A stretch of 64,000 nt of DNA from Scolanthus callimorphus (taxonomy: Eukaryota; Cnidaria; Anthozoa; Actiniaria; Edwardsiidae), in NCBI GenBank assembly GCA_033964015.1, contig CM066924.1:3640251-3704250 (forward strand). The letters are read 5' to 3'. The translations under genes and the position numbers were made by a program. The notes beneath the pieces were generated by a model. It was not told the DNA's origin. It made no database searches and saw only the letters and a program-made list of their open reading frames with translations. Of the stretch, positions 11,154 through 24,130 are shown in pieces. Each line of letters starts with the position of its first letter. Positions within the stretch are counted from its first letter, which is position 1.

Positions 11154-13170
11154 TACTCAATACCGTCACATGCGAGTTTTGCGACGTATTTTTCTTTACT
11201 TATAACGTTTTGCATTTGGCTTCTTTGCACTATGGTTTATAGAGAAATACGTCGAATTATCTACTTTTCAACTGATTTTGATAAATATTTCTGATAATTT
11301 GAGCAATTTTATCTCCTTACCGGGTGGGGCCTGGTAACTAGTCAAACGCAAGATTCCTTTCTTTTGCAAAAAAATCCACTTGCACTTTCCCAATATCAAA
11401 AATTCGAACGGTACTTAACAGTTGGAAAAATCACCAGTCACAACGTTTATAATAAAAACCTTTCTTTTAGAAATGCCATTTGCAAGTGTTTTGATAAACA
11501 CCTGACCCTGTAGGTTCAGTGCACTCCTTTGGCTTGTTTTTGGAGACATGTCGCAACAGACATATCGCACTAGGTGAAACTAGGAAAGGATCTGATTGGC
11601 TCACGAGTTTGATTGACTACGCTTGATTTTCTTGACAATCAAAAAATGGTCTTCGAAACGCTCTTGGCCTATTTCTTCAAACTTATATTCTGACCTCATT
11701 GGCGTTGGTATTGCGAAAAGTTATCTTGCATGTCTGGGTGGATTTTAGTTAAAAAAATGGAGGGCCGCCATTTCGTTGCCATGGAAGCGTCAATTTAAAC
11801 AAAACATGTAAACACATATAAGGATCAATTGCATGTTTCTTGCAAAGTGGCTTGCCTTTCTGTGTATGTATAGCACGTGAGATACAGGCCATATCAGACC
11901 GAAGAGTGAACTAAAACTGCTATAAGCCACCTTAAAGTGCACATTTTCTTAGTTTTTTTATAATAATACGCAATGGCAGTGGTTCAAAATACATATTTTT
12001 TTGCAAAATACAGACAACGCTTCAAATCTACTACGATACCTATTGTCTTGAATAAACTCCCGTTGATTTGCGATAAATGTGAAACTAATCGCGCGTTAAA
12101 ATTATCTGAAAAACAGAAAAAATGAAGAACTTTTTCAAAACTGTAAGGAATTTCTTCCGAATTGCATAAATTACAAAAAATAACATTGTGAGTTTTAAAT
12201 CTCGTGTTTTATAGCTGAAATCTACCTCGTCAGCGCGAATGAAATCTCAGATGTATATGTTTAAATAGTTTGAGCAAAAAACCTTGATTTTTTTAAAATG
12301 TAAACGAGGAAATTAGAAACAAACTTCGGTAGCAATCACATTTGCTGTCGTTTGTTTAGATATGTAAATTTTATGAAGTCGGGGACAAAACAGTAAACTT
12401 CACGCCATTCCTAAACTCTCTCAAAATAGGCTATAAGTCCGGGCAATAGACCAAATGGCTGCAATTTTACTAGACCACACATCTGCAGTTTCTTAGTGCA
12501 ATAAGGCTTAGGGTTATCTATATATTAGAGGAAATGCAAACCCCGGTCGTATTATTATGCTTTAAATTTTGGTGGGGGACAATGCTTTCAGTAAACTTCG
12601 AAATTTTATATTTCCAAAAACTTATTTCCGATCTCAGTCAGAATGCCACATTTCGACATAAAAATCTATAGACCACAGTTGGCTCAGTTTGTTTCATTGC
12701 GGCGTTGGTTATTTACTCGGGTTTCCTGCGTTAGCAGGGCGGCCGAGTTATAAAATGCCCCCGTCTTAGCAGATTCAAAATGGCGGAGCCAATCAATGTG
12801 CAGAAAACCATGTGATCAGTCCCATGAGCATTGCGCGCCCACAGATTCAAAATGGCGCAGCCAATCAGTGTGCACTTCTTACAGGTTCTTTACAGCGCAT
12901 CAAAATTTAGCCAATCAGCGCGCAGAATCTATTATATATTAGTTTTTGCCTCAAGGAAAGAAAACCTTATGATTTCTAGCCGATTTAAAACCTTGAAATA
13001 TGGCTACATTCAAAAGATATGGACTCCTGATAGAATAAATTCAGGTGTGACTTGACCAATGCCATTTATTTACGAATGATCTAAGAGATTTACAGGAAAA
13101 TATGTGGACTTCCAAATTGGGAATTGCAAGTGGATTTAGAGCAGTATAAAACTTTCGAGGGAAAACACCA
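11154..13170. other. Gene-free AT-rich intergenic sequence
   Basis: No reading frame with recognisable homology. About 12775-12920 repeats a motif caaaatggcg.agccaatca several times, a degenerate tandem of a MITE-type sequence. The rest shows no clear structure. Confidence 0.5.
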
Positions 13171-13313
13171 GGGGCCGGTTCCTAGAAGGCCAGTTAAGAG
13201 TTATCGGTGGATAAACGCTTATCCAACGGATAAATCCTGAACAAAACCTATGCAACAGATAACTTTCATCCGTGGATAACTTTATCCAACCTTAAGTTTC
13301 AGGAACCGGCCCC
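13171..13313. mobile_element. MITE with GGGGCCGGTTCCT termini
   Basis: 143 bp; left end ggggccggttcct, right end aggaaccggcccc, with internal inverted ggataa motifs. Non-coding. Confidence 0.85.
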
Positions 13314-13875
13314 AGAAGTCTATCTCTTCGAGAAACACACAATGGAAGGACGAAAGTAAGGTAATCGCAGTTTGTAATAACAGGCGAATTATTAAATAAA
13401 TATGACAAGATACTATGGTATGGAAGGAGGAGCGAGTGAAATGTTTTACGAACTGTGGGAAGGCTAGAACCAGCTCCGAGGTCCCCAAGACACAACTCAG
13501 GAGTCATTTAAAGGTAATAATGCAACTGTAAACAGACCCAAGGCAACACTACAATGCAGATGGAATTTATTTGGTAAAAACTGAATGGATGTTAATAATA
13601 ATTGTGACAATTTGAATGAAAATCTTGCTAATGTTGAATGTGACATTTTTATGGAAATTCAGTAAACTGAAATTCAGTAAATACTGAATTTTTAAAAAAG
13701 TTGATTTTCTGAACAATGTTGTACTTTCAAAATGGCAATAAGCTATAAAACGTATTTTACTGAATGCATGTTCTAATTTAAACCATACAATTACAGCTCG
13801 TTTATGTGCAACCATTTGTTTCTCGTTGAAAAGTTAGTTTAGGAAGGGGTTGTGGGGCAACTGTTAGAGAAGGCA
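13314..13875. other. Flank of the LTR retrotransposon, no gene seen
   Basis: AT-rich sequence without recognisable features. A short direct duplication of ctgaaattcagtaaa occurs near 13665-13690. The last four bases ggca (13872-13875) are the left target duplication of the BEL/Pao element. Confidence 0.5.
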
Positions 13876-14256
13876 TGTCGGAGATAGATAGGGGTCACAA
13901 TCTATAGCATTGATTTAGTGCATGCAAGTAATCTGAAATGTAAAATATCCCGAGCGAAATAAGTATCAGTCACGCGAGTTCGTATCATATATTAGTCACG
14001 AGAGTTGTAACCATAGCAACAAGTTTCATAAGACAACATTGATTTACCGCAATAGCGCAACTTGATTGGTAGATTATTGTTAAGATTGTATTGCCGCACC
14101 CTAGTATGTAATCTTATAGTCACGTTTGAAGTCTAAAAATTGTAATCATAGTAGAAGTGCGAGAGGCGAGTGTGAACTAATCAGTGAAACAGTGATTTGA
14201 GTAAAAACCTAAAAACCCAAACTGTGAGTATTCTGTCCCACGGATCATTCCGGACA
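13876..14256 (+). repeat. 5' LTR of the BEL/Pao element
   Basis: 381 bp, TG...CA ends. It carries the promoter for the element's RNA, although no canonical TATA box stands out. By eye it is identical to the 3' LTR except for a 5-bp gap at the site of caaag in the 3' copy. Confidence 0.95.
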
Positions 14257-14381
14257 GAAAGTGGCGACCACGAAGGGACCCTTAATCAAGCGATGGAAAC
14301 CTTAACAAGGAATTAGGGGTCCAGCTAAAACTACTGGAGTTTACTAAGGGGAAGAGTGAGGGGATAATCGCGAAACAAAAT

Positions 14382-17300
14382 GTGGAGGGAATAGAGCGGC
14401 AACGAGACGCACTACGCACTATTTCTAAACAAGTGGAGAGCCTGAAGGTGAAAATTCAGGGAGCGAAGATCGCTGCGGAGGAATCATTGGAGGATCTTTC
14501 TGCATGGAGCAATGAAATCGAAGAGAAGCAAGGATCCGCTGATGATGCGATTTCTGAGCTAGAGAAGTGCCTTGCGAAAGCACGACAAGAAGCACTTGAA
14601 GCACAAAAGGAGGATGAGGAGAAATTACTGGCTAAGTCGCGTGCCTCTCAGTTAGCATTCGAGAAGGCAAAACTGGACATGAAATCTGAATTCGAAAAAC
14701 AAAATGCTAGTGAGTCAGTGAATGTGAAAAGTGGTGGCAATGGAAATCACGCGAAGTTACCAAAGCTGATCATCACGCCATTTAATGGAACTCACATCGA
14801 TTGGCTAAGGTTCTGGAATCAGTTTGAGGCTGAAATCGAAAGCTCAATTGTTCCCAGTGTCACTAAATTCAACTATTTGAAGGAACTAGTGGAGCCCAGC
14901 GTGAGGAGCTGCATTCAGGGGCTCCCTTTCAACACGGAAGGGTACGAACGTGCTAAGAACATTCTCAAGGACAAATATGGGCGTACAAGTGAAATCGTCA
15001 ATGCGTACGTCAAGAGCATTATGTCTTTGCCCAAGATTAACGGAACAAGCCCCACCAAGATCCACGAGTTCTATAGCTCTTTACTAAGCAATGTTCAAGC
15101 CTTGCAAACAATGGGAAAGCTCAACAGCGTAAATGGGTATGTAAGGCTGACGCTAGATAAGCTAGAAGGGATTCGTGGTGATCTTGTTCGTCTCGACGAT
15201 GATTGGCAGGAATGGAATTTCCCTGATCTCGTGAGTGCCTTAGATAAATGGACAAAGCGCAACCCCATTCCTCCAAAGGATAAGATATCGGATCAACAAC
15301 AACGGGCGCCAGATAAGTCACGAAACCGTCAGCCGGCATATCAAACCCATCAAACAGGGTACAAAAGAGTGTGTGTTTATTGTGATGATGAATCCCACAA
15401 GTCAACGGAATGTCAAAAGGTTATCGGAATTGCTGACAGGCGAGCTATCTTAAGTAAGAGACATCTCTGTTTTAATTGCACCGCAGATAAACATCTAGCT
15501 GCTAATTGCAAAAGCAAATCTCGGTGTCAAGTATGTCAACAAGCACATCACACATCAATTTGCCCTGTCAAGAACGATAGCGGGTCAGGGTCAAGTGCAA
15601 AGACCGAGAAAATGCTAACGACAACTAGCACTCACGATAGCCCTGTAATCTACCCTGTTGTGGTAATAAAGGTCAATGGGGTTATCTGTCGCGCACTCCT
15701 CGACACCGGAAGTGCTAGTAGCTATGGGTCAGCGGCGCTACTCGACAAAATTGGTGTGCGCCCAGTCAAACGGGAGGTGCGTCAAATTGAAATGATGCTG
15801 AACTGCGTCACCAAACACGTGGAGCTGTATGACGTGAAGGTGGAATCATTGTCTGGGGACTTTGGCTTTCAAGTTAATGTGACCAAGGTCAACAAGGACA
15901 AGCTATTAGAGTTGGACAATCCGCAGTATAAGAAATGCATTTCTGCGCACGGGCATCTGCGCGGCGTGAAGATGGACGATACAGACGGAAAGGATAGGCT
16001 ACCGGTGCACATGATCATTGGCGCGAGTGACTACGCTAAGATTAAGACAGAAACTGTCCCAAAGATAGGTGAACCGGGGGAGCCTATTGCAGAGTTAACC
16101 AGACTTGGGTGGACCATCATGTCCCCTGGGAAGCAAGTGGACCTGACTCCAATGTTCTTCACGCAGACCTCAGCAGGAGACTACGAGCAACTCTGTCGAC
16201 TGGACGTGCTGGGGCTGGAAGACTATCCAGAGGGTGATCAGCAACAAGTCTACGAGGAATTCAAGGAACAGCTGGTGCAGTCTCCCGAGGGCTGGTACGA
16301 GACGGGGCTCCCCTGGAAGGGGAATCATCCGCCCCTCCCAAACAACAAGGCAGGGAGTCTGCGCAGGCTGAGCAGCCTTGAGCGTAAGCTTGACAGGGAA
16401 GGTCTTACAGAGAGATACCATCAGGTGATAAGAGATCAACTGGAATCTGGCATCGTGGAGCGCGCCACGAACCCCCCGGTCGGTCGAGAGTTCTACATCC
16501 CCCACAAAGCCGTCGTGCGCGAGAACTCGACAACCGCCCTTCGTGTCGTTTACGATGGATCCGCACGTGCCTTTAATGACGCACCATCTCTCAACGATTG
16601 CTTGAACCCGGGGCCACCACTGCAGAACCAATTATGGAACGTTCTTGTGCGCGCGCGATTTCATCCCATTGCGCTTACAGGAGATATCAAAAAGGCGTTC
16701 CTGCAGGTGCGTATAAAGGAGGAAGATCGCGACGCGCTGCGGTTTCATTGGCTGAGGGATTTGGAGTCAAGGTCAGTGGAAACTCTGAGGTTTACGCGCG
16801 CGTTGTTTGGGCTAGCCCCTTCACCTTTCCTGCTGGGGGGCGTGCTCAAACACCACTTGGAGCTCCATAAATCCACGTATCCGGAGGTTATCGAGGAAAT
16901 GGAGAAGAGCTTGTACGTAGATGACCTCATAACAGGGGGTACTACTGTTGCGCATGCGTCACAAGTCAAAGCTTCTGCTATAGAGATCTTTGCGAAGGGG
17001 GGCTTTGAGCTGCATAAGTGGCACTCAAATGCTCCAGAATTAGAGGGATCAGGCATCGCGCAAAACGGAGACAATGACACTTTTGCTAAGGTACAGTTAG
17101 GGGTACCTCAGGGAGCACAGGCTAGTATACTGGGGCTTACCTGGGATAAGGAGAGTGACACCATAAGTGTCCAGTTTCCACGTGAAAGCGCGCAAGCAAC
17201 GAAGCGCGGTATCTTAAGGCAAACCGCTTTAGTCTATGACCCTTTAGGGTTAGCATCGCCATTATACTCGGGGGGAAACTTCTCTACCGTGACGCCTGTG

Positions 17301-19513
17301 ATTCAAAGTTGGCGTGGGATGCGGAGTTACCTGCCGATTTGACTCACAGGTGGTCACGGTGGGAGAGGGGTCTACCAGATAAGGTGTCTGTTCCAAGAAC
17401 GCTAGCAAAGCATCATGAAGCAATATCGGAGATAGAGTTGCACGCTTTCGGAGATGCGAGCGCGAAGGGAGTAAGCGCGGTGGTTTATGCTGTCACCAAG
17501 CAACCTACAGGTATCAATAAAGGGCTCGTCGCGGCTAAAGCTAGGCTGGCAAAGAAGGGTCTGACCATCCCTCGCCTAGAGTTAGTCGCCGGGCACATGG
17601 CAGTGAATCTAATAACAAATGTCGCCGCAGCGCTCGATGGGCTCTATATCTCGTCACGCAATTGCTGGCTCGACAGCAGTGTTGCGTTACACTGGATACG
17701 CGGACAGGGTGAGTACAAACAGTTTGTGAGTAACCGGTTAATAAAATCCAAAGTCACGAGGGTGTCACATGGCGGCACGTGCCCACCACGGATAACCCGG
17801 CTGATATTGGGAGCCGTGGTGGAAATGTAAGTGACCAGTCAATCTGGTGGGCGGGGCCAACATGGCTCAGTGACAAGGAGCAGTACCCACCCGATATTAT
17901 CACATCTGCAACATCAGAAACGCAAGCGGAAGCTAAAACACTAAAGGAAGTTTTTTCCGTAGCCATAAAAGCAGAGCCAGACGAGCTAGATACCCTCCTG
18001 GAAAAGTGCGGTTACTGGACGACACTCAGGGTGTGCGCGTGGATTAATCGGTTTATCAACAATAGCCGTACTTCAAACCGAGAGCGAGTGAAAGGCCCCT
18101 TGACAACCAGAGAAACTGAAGCAGCGCAGCTGTTTTGGCAGAAGAGGGCCCAGGTACGAGCAGCCAGTAATGGTAAGTTCGAAGACGACAAGTTGCAGTT
18201 AAATTTGCAATTTAACCAGCAAGGTATTTTGGAATGTCGGGTAGGGTCCAAGGCCACTATCCTATTTACTTGCCAGACGAGGATCCTTTTACACAATCCT
18301 TTATTGAACATTGTCACATGGCAACGTTGCACGGGGGAGTAGGATTGACAATGGCGAAAGTCCGCGAGAACCACTGGGTACCCCGCCTTCGACGCCTTGT
18401 AAAACGAGTTGTGAAATCGTGTCATGGCTGTCGACGCTTCCAAGCTCAAGCTTATGCCTCCCCTCCCCCAGGAAATCTACCTAGAGAACGAACAGAAGGT
18501 CATACGAGCTACCAGGTAATCGGAGTAGATTACGCAGGGCCTATCAAGTATCGCACTAAAGGCAAAACTGAAGGTAAATCTTACATTTTACTCTATACTT
18601 GTAGCCTCAGTCGAGGTGTATATTTAGATCTATTGCCTAACATGGAGACTCCCGAATTCCTGGCGAGTCTCAAACGATTTATTGCGCGACGCGGGAGACC
18701 TGAAAAAATCTTCTCAGACAACGCGCGCACCTTCGTGGGTGCTTCAAAGTGGATAAAGCAGGTCATGCACGACGAGAAGATACAGGATTTCTTGGCCCGA
18801 CAGCAGATCAAATGGCAATTCAACTTAAGTCGCGCGCCGTGGTGGGGAGGGCAGTTTGAGAGGATGGTTGGTCTAGTTAAGTCGTCTCTGTATAAGACCA
18901 TCGGTAACGGTATGTTAACATGGCCAGAGTTGCAAGAGGTGATCTTGGACGTGGAAGTAGCGTTAAACAACCGTCCCCTCTCGTACGTAGAGGATGATAT
19001 ACAGCTGCCTATACTAACTCCCAACACCTTGCTACATATCCAGCCTAACGCGCTCCCGGAACTGCTACCTCATCGCATCGAAGACTACGACCTACGTAAA
19101 CGCGCTAAATATCTGCTCAAATGCAAAGACGCGTTGTGGTCTCGGTGGACGACAGAGTATCTGCGCAGCCTGCGCGAACAACACAGGCTGAAGTGCAAGG
19201 GGAGCCGGAGCATCCCAAGGTAGGCGATGTGGTTATAATTAAGTCAGAAGAGCGAAATCGTGGTAAGTGGTCACTTGGCATAGTGGACGGTCTAATTACC
19301 GGAAGGGATGGTGTTGTTAGAGGAGCGAAACTACGCGCAGGTAAGTCGTATATGGAAAGACCTGTACAACACCTATACCCACTTGAGCTATCATGCGACC
19401 GAGCGCGTCAGCCAGTACAGCTAAACCCCCGCGCGGCCACCTTTCGCCCGCAACGTGACGCAGCTGCAGCAGCAAAGCTCCGAATGCATGAAATTCTTGA
19501 CACAGAGCAGTAG
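14382..19513 (+). pseudogene. BEL/Pao gag-pol polyprotein with four frame breaks
   Basis: The first open stretch, 14382-17342 (986 residues), starts after a short leader. It holds an N-terminal coiled coil, a gag domain (LPKLIITPFNGT), zinc knuckles (CVYCDDESHKSTEC, CFNCTADKHLAANC), an aspartic protease (LLDTGSASSYG) and reverse transcriptase with ALTGDIKKAFLQ and YVDD. RNase H-like sequence follows (ELHAFGDASAKG), then integrase: an HHCC zinc motif ending CHGC, the D-D-E residues in VDYAGP, SDNARTF and GGQFERM, and a C-terminal DUF5641-type segment. Frame changes occur at the G run 17270-17275, near 17768, at 18239-18241 and at 19199-19202. Each is best explained by one lost base, so this copy cannot make a full polyprotein as written. 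Confidence 0.92.
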
Positions 19514-19642
19514 ACATGCGCAAGCAGAAACGTGTCTATATATCGTTATATAGTGTAGTCACTTTGTTATGACCAATTGTAATCATACGCGCGCATGGCT
19601 AATAGTAAACATTTGCTCTCCTCGAGACAAATGTGGGGAGGG

Positions 19643-20028
19643 TGTCGGAGATAGATAGGGGTCACAATCTATAGCATTGATTTAGTGCATGCAAGTAATC
19701 TGAAATGTAAAATATCCCGAGCGAAATAAGCAAAGTATCAGTCACGCGAGTTCGTATCATATATTAGTCACGAGAGTTGTAACCATAGCAACAAGTTTCA
19801 TAAGACAACATTGATTTACCGCAATAGCGCAACTTGATTGGTAGATTATTGTTAAGATTGTATTGCCGCACCCTAGTATGTAATCTTATAGTCACGTTTG
19901 AAGTCTAAAAATTGTAATCATAGTAGAAGTGCGAGAGGCGAGTGTGAACTAATCAGTGAAACAGTGATTTGAGTAAAAACCTAAAAACCCAAACTGTGAG
20001 TATTCTGTCCCACGGATCATTCCGGACA
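19643..20028 (+). repeat. 3' LTR of the BEL/Pao element
   Basis: 386 bp; the same sequence as the 5' LTR apart from an extra caaag at about 19731-19735. It follows the polypurine tract directly and is followed by the GGCA target duplication. Confidence 0.95.
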
Positions 20029-21103
20029 GGCATTTTACCCAGGGTTGCTTATCAGATGGGATTTGCAGTATTGATAGAGGATATTACATGGGTGTGCAAA
20101 GATACAAGGTTTATCTTCAAGTGTTGAAGTCAATCTCTCATGAGTGAGTGAAGGGAATGACTGAGAGATTGAGATTGAACACAAGAAGATAAAATTCGTT
20201 TATCCAAGTGCCCATGTAATGTTTTGTTTATTGTGTGGTTCCAGAATTATCCATAACCCCCCTACAGAAGGGCACTGGAAATTCCGGAGGGGTCAATTTA
20301 CCTGATCATTTCCATACAAATACTGTATTTTTCCTCGGAATTCCAGAGGGGTGGGGGAATCACTTTCCAACACCCTATTGATGAGATAAATTGGAAAACA
20401 AATGCAAACCACTTCTGGCACTGAAACTCTCTATAAGCAAAGTTTGATGTAAGCTTAATGAATTTTGTACCCTGGTCCCAGGGTGAAGTTTTCTGTTTTT
20501 CAATCCAAGTTTGAAGTCGTATTTCACTGTAGTTTGTTTTGCTTCAGAGACCTTGCATTGGCGAAACGGTTTTTCAACTTCAGTTTACGTCCATTAGTAA
20601 TTTCCTCTTCGTATTCAATTCAAATAGCCATTGCTGATTTCTAGATATCCCGAGCAATGATCTCTCGGCAAAAGCCAGCAAATTCAACAAGAATATTGGC
20701 TAATTGGCTTTCGCCTTTGAAATGAAAACCAAGGTGGCTGCCAAACCTATTGGCTTGCGTTATGACGTCATTAGAGTGCATCAATCCTACTGTCTGGAGT
20801 TTGACGTCACGAACTGCGTGCCAACATGCTTTCGCTGTGTACTCTTAGCCAATCAGAATCGATAAAGTGGCATGGCTGAATAATAATACCCAGCAGCTGT
20901 AATTGAGGGGGGCACTTATCGGATGCGATTTACAGTATATGTTTTGAGAAAACTGTGGTAATGTGAAGATGGTTAGTGCTTATCAGACTGCAGTGTACAT
21001 GTGGGCATTGTCAAGAATGTACCAGAGGCATTTCCAGGGGAAAGCCTTCCCCGCGATTTACAGTATATGTTTTGAGAAAATGTGGTAATGTGAAGATAGT
21101 TAT
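20029..21103. other. Gene-free region with a MITE and a short tandem duplication
   Basis: About 20229-20400 is related to the tgtgtggttccaga element at 6846. A unit of about 130 bp starting gcgatttacagtatatgttt occurs at about 20927-21055 and again from about 21053. The second copy is split by two MITEs and resumes at about 22977. Confidence 0.65.
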
Positions 21104-21665
21104 GGGACTGGTCATAAATTAGAGGGGGGAGGGCTGGTGTATTTTTATTTTCATCAACGTTTTTTGGAACCCCTTCCCTGACAAGATGCAGAAAAATGTT
21201 GGCCCTCCCAAATGCTGTGACATATTTAATGGTGACCCTCCTCCATCATTCACTGGATCTAGATATTACTAAAAATACATTTTTCAATCTATTTTCATGT
21301 TATAATAGCAGTTCAAGATTCGATATGCCTTTCGTTCAGGGAAAAGAACCCTCCCCTCCCCTGACAAGATGCAGGAAAATGTTGGCCCTCCCAATGCGGT
21401 GACATATTTAATGGTGACCCTCCTCCATCATTCACTGGATCTAGATATTACTAAAATACTTTTCAATCTATTTTCATGTTATAATAGCAGTTCAAGATTC
21501 GATATGCCTTTCGTTTAGGAAAAAGAACCCGAAAGTTACTTCATTGTGTATGTTTTACATAGGTAGATATGTACATTATGTTGCAAAAATGTTACTTACA
21601 GTTGATTGGTAAATGTAGAGATCCTATTACAGGGCCGTAGCAAGCCTCCAAACACTCAAAAACTG

Positions 21666-21701
<36 letters not shown>

Positions 21702-22028
21702 ACATCTAAAGAACTGAAGTCAGCTTTTTAGGAAAATTTTTAAAACTCTATATTGCGTGCGAAGTGCACCGAAAATTTAGAGCCCTGCATGTGAAATTTC
21801 CGCATTGGGGGAACTGATTGGGAAAAAACTGGGGGGGGGGGGGGGGGGGGGGCATGGGCCTTCCTGACCCTTTGATCACTATGGCTCTGTATTACCCTAG
21901 CAATGTTTGCATAAAAACTAATATATATAATGACCCTCCCTTGTATCATGTGCACCAAATATTTTGACCCTCCCTTTTTCACCTGCATGAAATTAAAGCC
22001 CCCCCCCCTCTAATTTATGACCAGTCCC
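21104..22028. mobile_element. MITE with GGGACTGGTCATAAATTAG termini, containing long G runs
   Basis: Left end gggactggtcataaattaga, right end tctaatttatgaccagtccc. Inside are a direct duplication of about 150 bp (21180-21330 and 21362-21515) and G homopolymers of about 30 and 21 bases at 21667 and 21831. It lies inside the second copy of the 130-bp repeat. Its termini resemble those of the gggaccggtcattatttatc elements at 27.6 and 37.0 kb. Confidence 0.75.
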
Positions 22029-22976
22029 TTAGGCTGCATTCATTATGTATACTACAGGGGGGAGGAGGGGGGCGGGGGGCAGAGGATTTTTTCTTGACAA
22101 TGCAAAATTTTCAGATCCCCCCAAGAAACAACATATTTTTTACGAGTCCCCCCTCTTGGTCAAAAAAAAAACATGCCCCCCCCCCCCCCCCCCCCCCCGA
22201 GACATTTTTTTCAATTTATATGACAAGGTAGGGTCACGTCAATAACATTTTTTTAAAAGATGCAGAACATGGCTCAATGATAAAAAAAATACAAAGCGTA
22301 AAAATGCAAATAAAAATCCTAGGTGGCTGTACTCTTTTGTGTGTAGTGACTTTCTACCAAGCCTCGATTGGAACCTTACTACACATAGGCTGAGTATCAT
22401 TCATTTTGTATTTGATTGTTTGGTTTGTTTTCCGTTGCGCGCCACAATTTTGACAATGAAGCTACAAGATTACTCGGAGATATAAGCTTCTTTACAAGCT
22501 ACTCTGAAATTCGAGTTTAAATAAAGTTATGTATGTATGTATGTATGTATGTATTAATCAAAAGCCCAAAGGCGTTTTTGTCTGGCAGACAAAAGTCACT
22601 GAAGAGGACCTCGAGGAATTGTGGTAAAACAAGAAGGACGATTTTTTAAGTTTATAATTCTTTATCCGTGCGAAGCGCGCAGCTTTTTTCAACATATTAG
22701 TTGAAAGAGGGTAAATACACATAGTAGTGCAAGTGATATTTCTTCAGGAGGTTCAAACTCGGTGTTCAACAATTAAGCCTTCCTTCATTTACTTTTCAAA
22801 CTGCACAACCTTGTCTTAAATATATATATAACCTCAACAAAAATATGCATCCCCCCTTCATGTTATGATAAAACTTGACATCCCCCCTTTTCCAGTTTCT
22901 AAACTTTTGAGATCCCCCCTCAAAATCCTCTGCTCCCCCTGTAGTATAAATAATGAATGCAGCCTTAGTGCTTATC
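22029..22976. mobile_element. MITE with TTAGGCTGCATTCATTAT termini, carrying a LINE or SINE tail
   Basis: Left end aggctgcattcattatgtat and right end ataaataatgaatgcagcct, followed at once by the resumed host repeat. Inside, about 22360-22553 ends in aataaagttatgtatgtatg with a (TATG)n tail, typical of the 3' end of a non-LTR element or SINE. A C run of about 22 bases lies at 22177. Confidence 0.7.
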
Positions 22977-24130
22977 AGACTGTAGTGTACATGTAGGCAT
23001 TGTCAAGAATGTACTGGAGGCATTTTCAGGGAAAGCTTTCCCTGCTAACAAAGGTTTCAGGAGGCGAGAAAAATGAGTGACATTCAAATTGGATTGAGCA
23101 TCCAAAATGGCCGAAGAGTGGCATTAGTCTGAGAAAATGAGGTGAATGTTATAATGGCTGGCCAGGGTGGCTGTGTGGTGCCCTTTCTCCACCTTCCCGA
23201 CACTGCAGCCATTTACTTTTTAAAATTAGTTTTAGAGACAATTGTAACATAACGATAATTTTATTTACAATATTTTTTTCATCCATGCATACCAACATGT
23301 GTAACTGTTTACTTGAAATAGTAGAATGCTACTAGAATCAAAGGGCTCTGCAAGCTTAATCTTTCATGAGTTTGAGAAAGTGAAAGATAGACTTTTTTGA
23401 CTTGTAAATAGTAAGGAAGCAGACTGATTTGCGTTGAAAACCATAGAGGAACTGGCCATGATGGAACAAGATTTAGTAGAGGCATATCAGGACTTTTCTT
23501 TTTTCACATTTTAAATGGAAAGTATTTAAAAAAAGTTGAAATTAATTGTACATATCCATTTTTCCAAAAATAATATTTTTGCAAAACAGTGTGAATAGAT
23601 TAAATCTAATGACGTTCTCCTTCCTTTTGACCTTTTTGCACGCACTTGTAGACCTAAAGGGAAGCCCGAGTTCACGCATTTCATGCGTCTAGTTTGACGA
23701 TAAATCTAAAAAACCTGAAATACGCTAAAATTATCAAATTTTTGGGACACGAAAATGGTAAAGACGTTTTCACTAATAATATCGAAGAAGATGCATATAT
23801 TGAAGAAAATACCATATAAGTTATTTCATTTAGGATTTGGAACTTCGATTTATGGCAAATTTTGCGTTGTATGTTTTATCCATGAAGAAATAAGTAAAAA
23901 TATTTTTACACCAGGCGCTGAACGTGTGACGCTGGGACATGCAAATTTGCATAAAAACAGAGATATTTGTAATGATTTTTCGATCCTAAAAAACTCTTTT
24001 TCACAAAAATTATTTTTCCAGGGAAAGTTGAGTATTAGGTGCATAGACTTGTGCTTAGAGAATGAGCTTACTGCAAACCGATGCTTTAAAAATTGATTTT
24101 AACTGCAAAAAAATGGCGCATTGTCTAAAT
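22977..24130. other. Gene-free AT-rich region
   Basis: Starts with the resumed half of the interrupted 130-bp repeat (to about 23060). The remainder is AT-rich with no recognisable coding or repeat structure. Confidence 0.5.

Larger units (their letters stand above)
13876..20028 (+). mobile_element. Complete BEL/Pao LTR retrotransposon
   Basis: Two LTRs bound the element. Each begins TGTCGGAG and ends CCGGACA, and the element is flanked by the 4-bp direct repeat GGCA (13872-13875, 20029-20032). A primer-binding-like stretch tggcgaccacgaagggac follows the 5' LTR, and a polypurine tract ggggaggg (19635-19642) precedes the 3' LTR. Domain order gag, protease, RT, RNase H, integrase is that of the BEL/Pao superfamily. 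No envelope gene is seen. The LTRs appear identical apart from one 5-bp indel, so insertion was recent. Confidence 0.95.
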
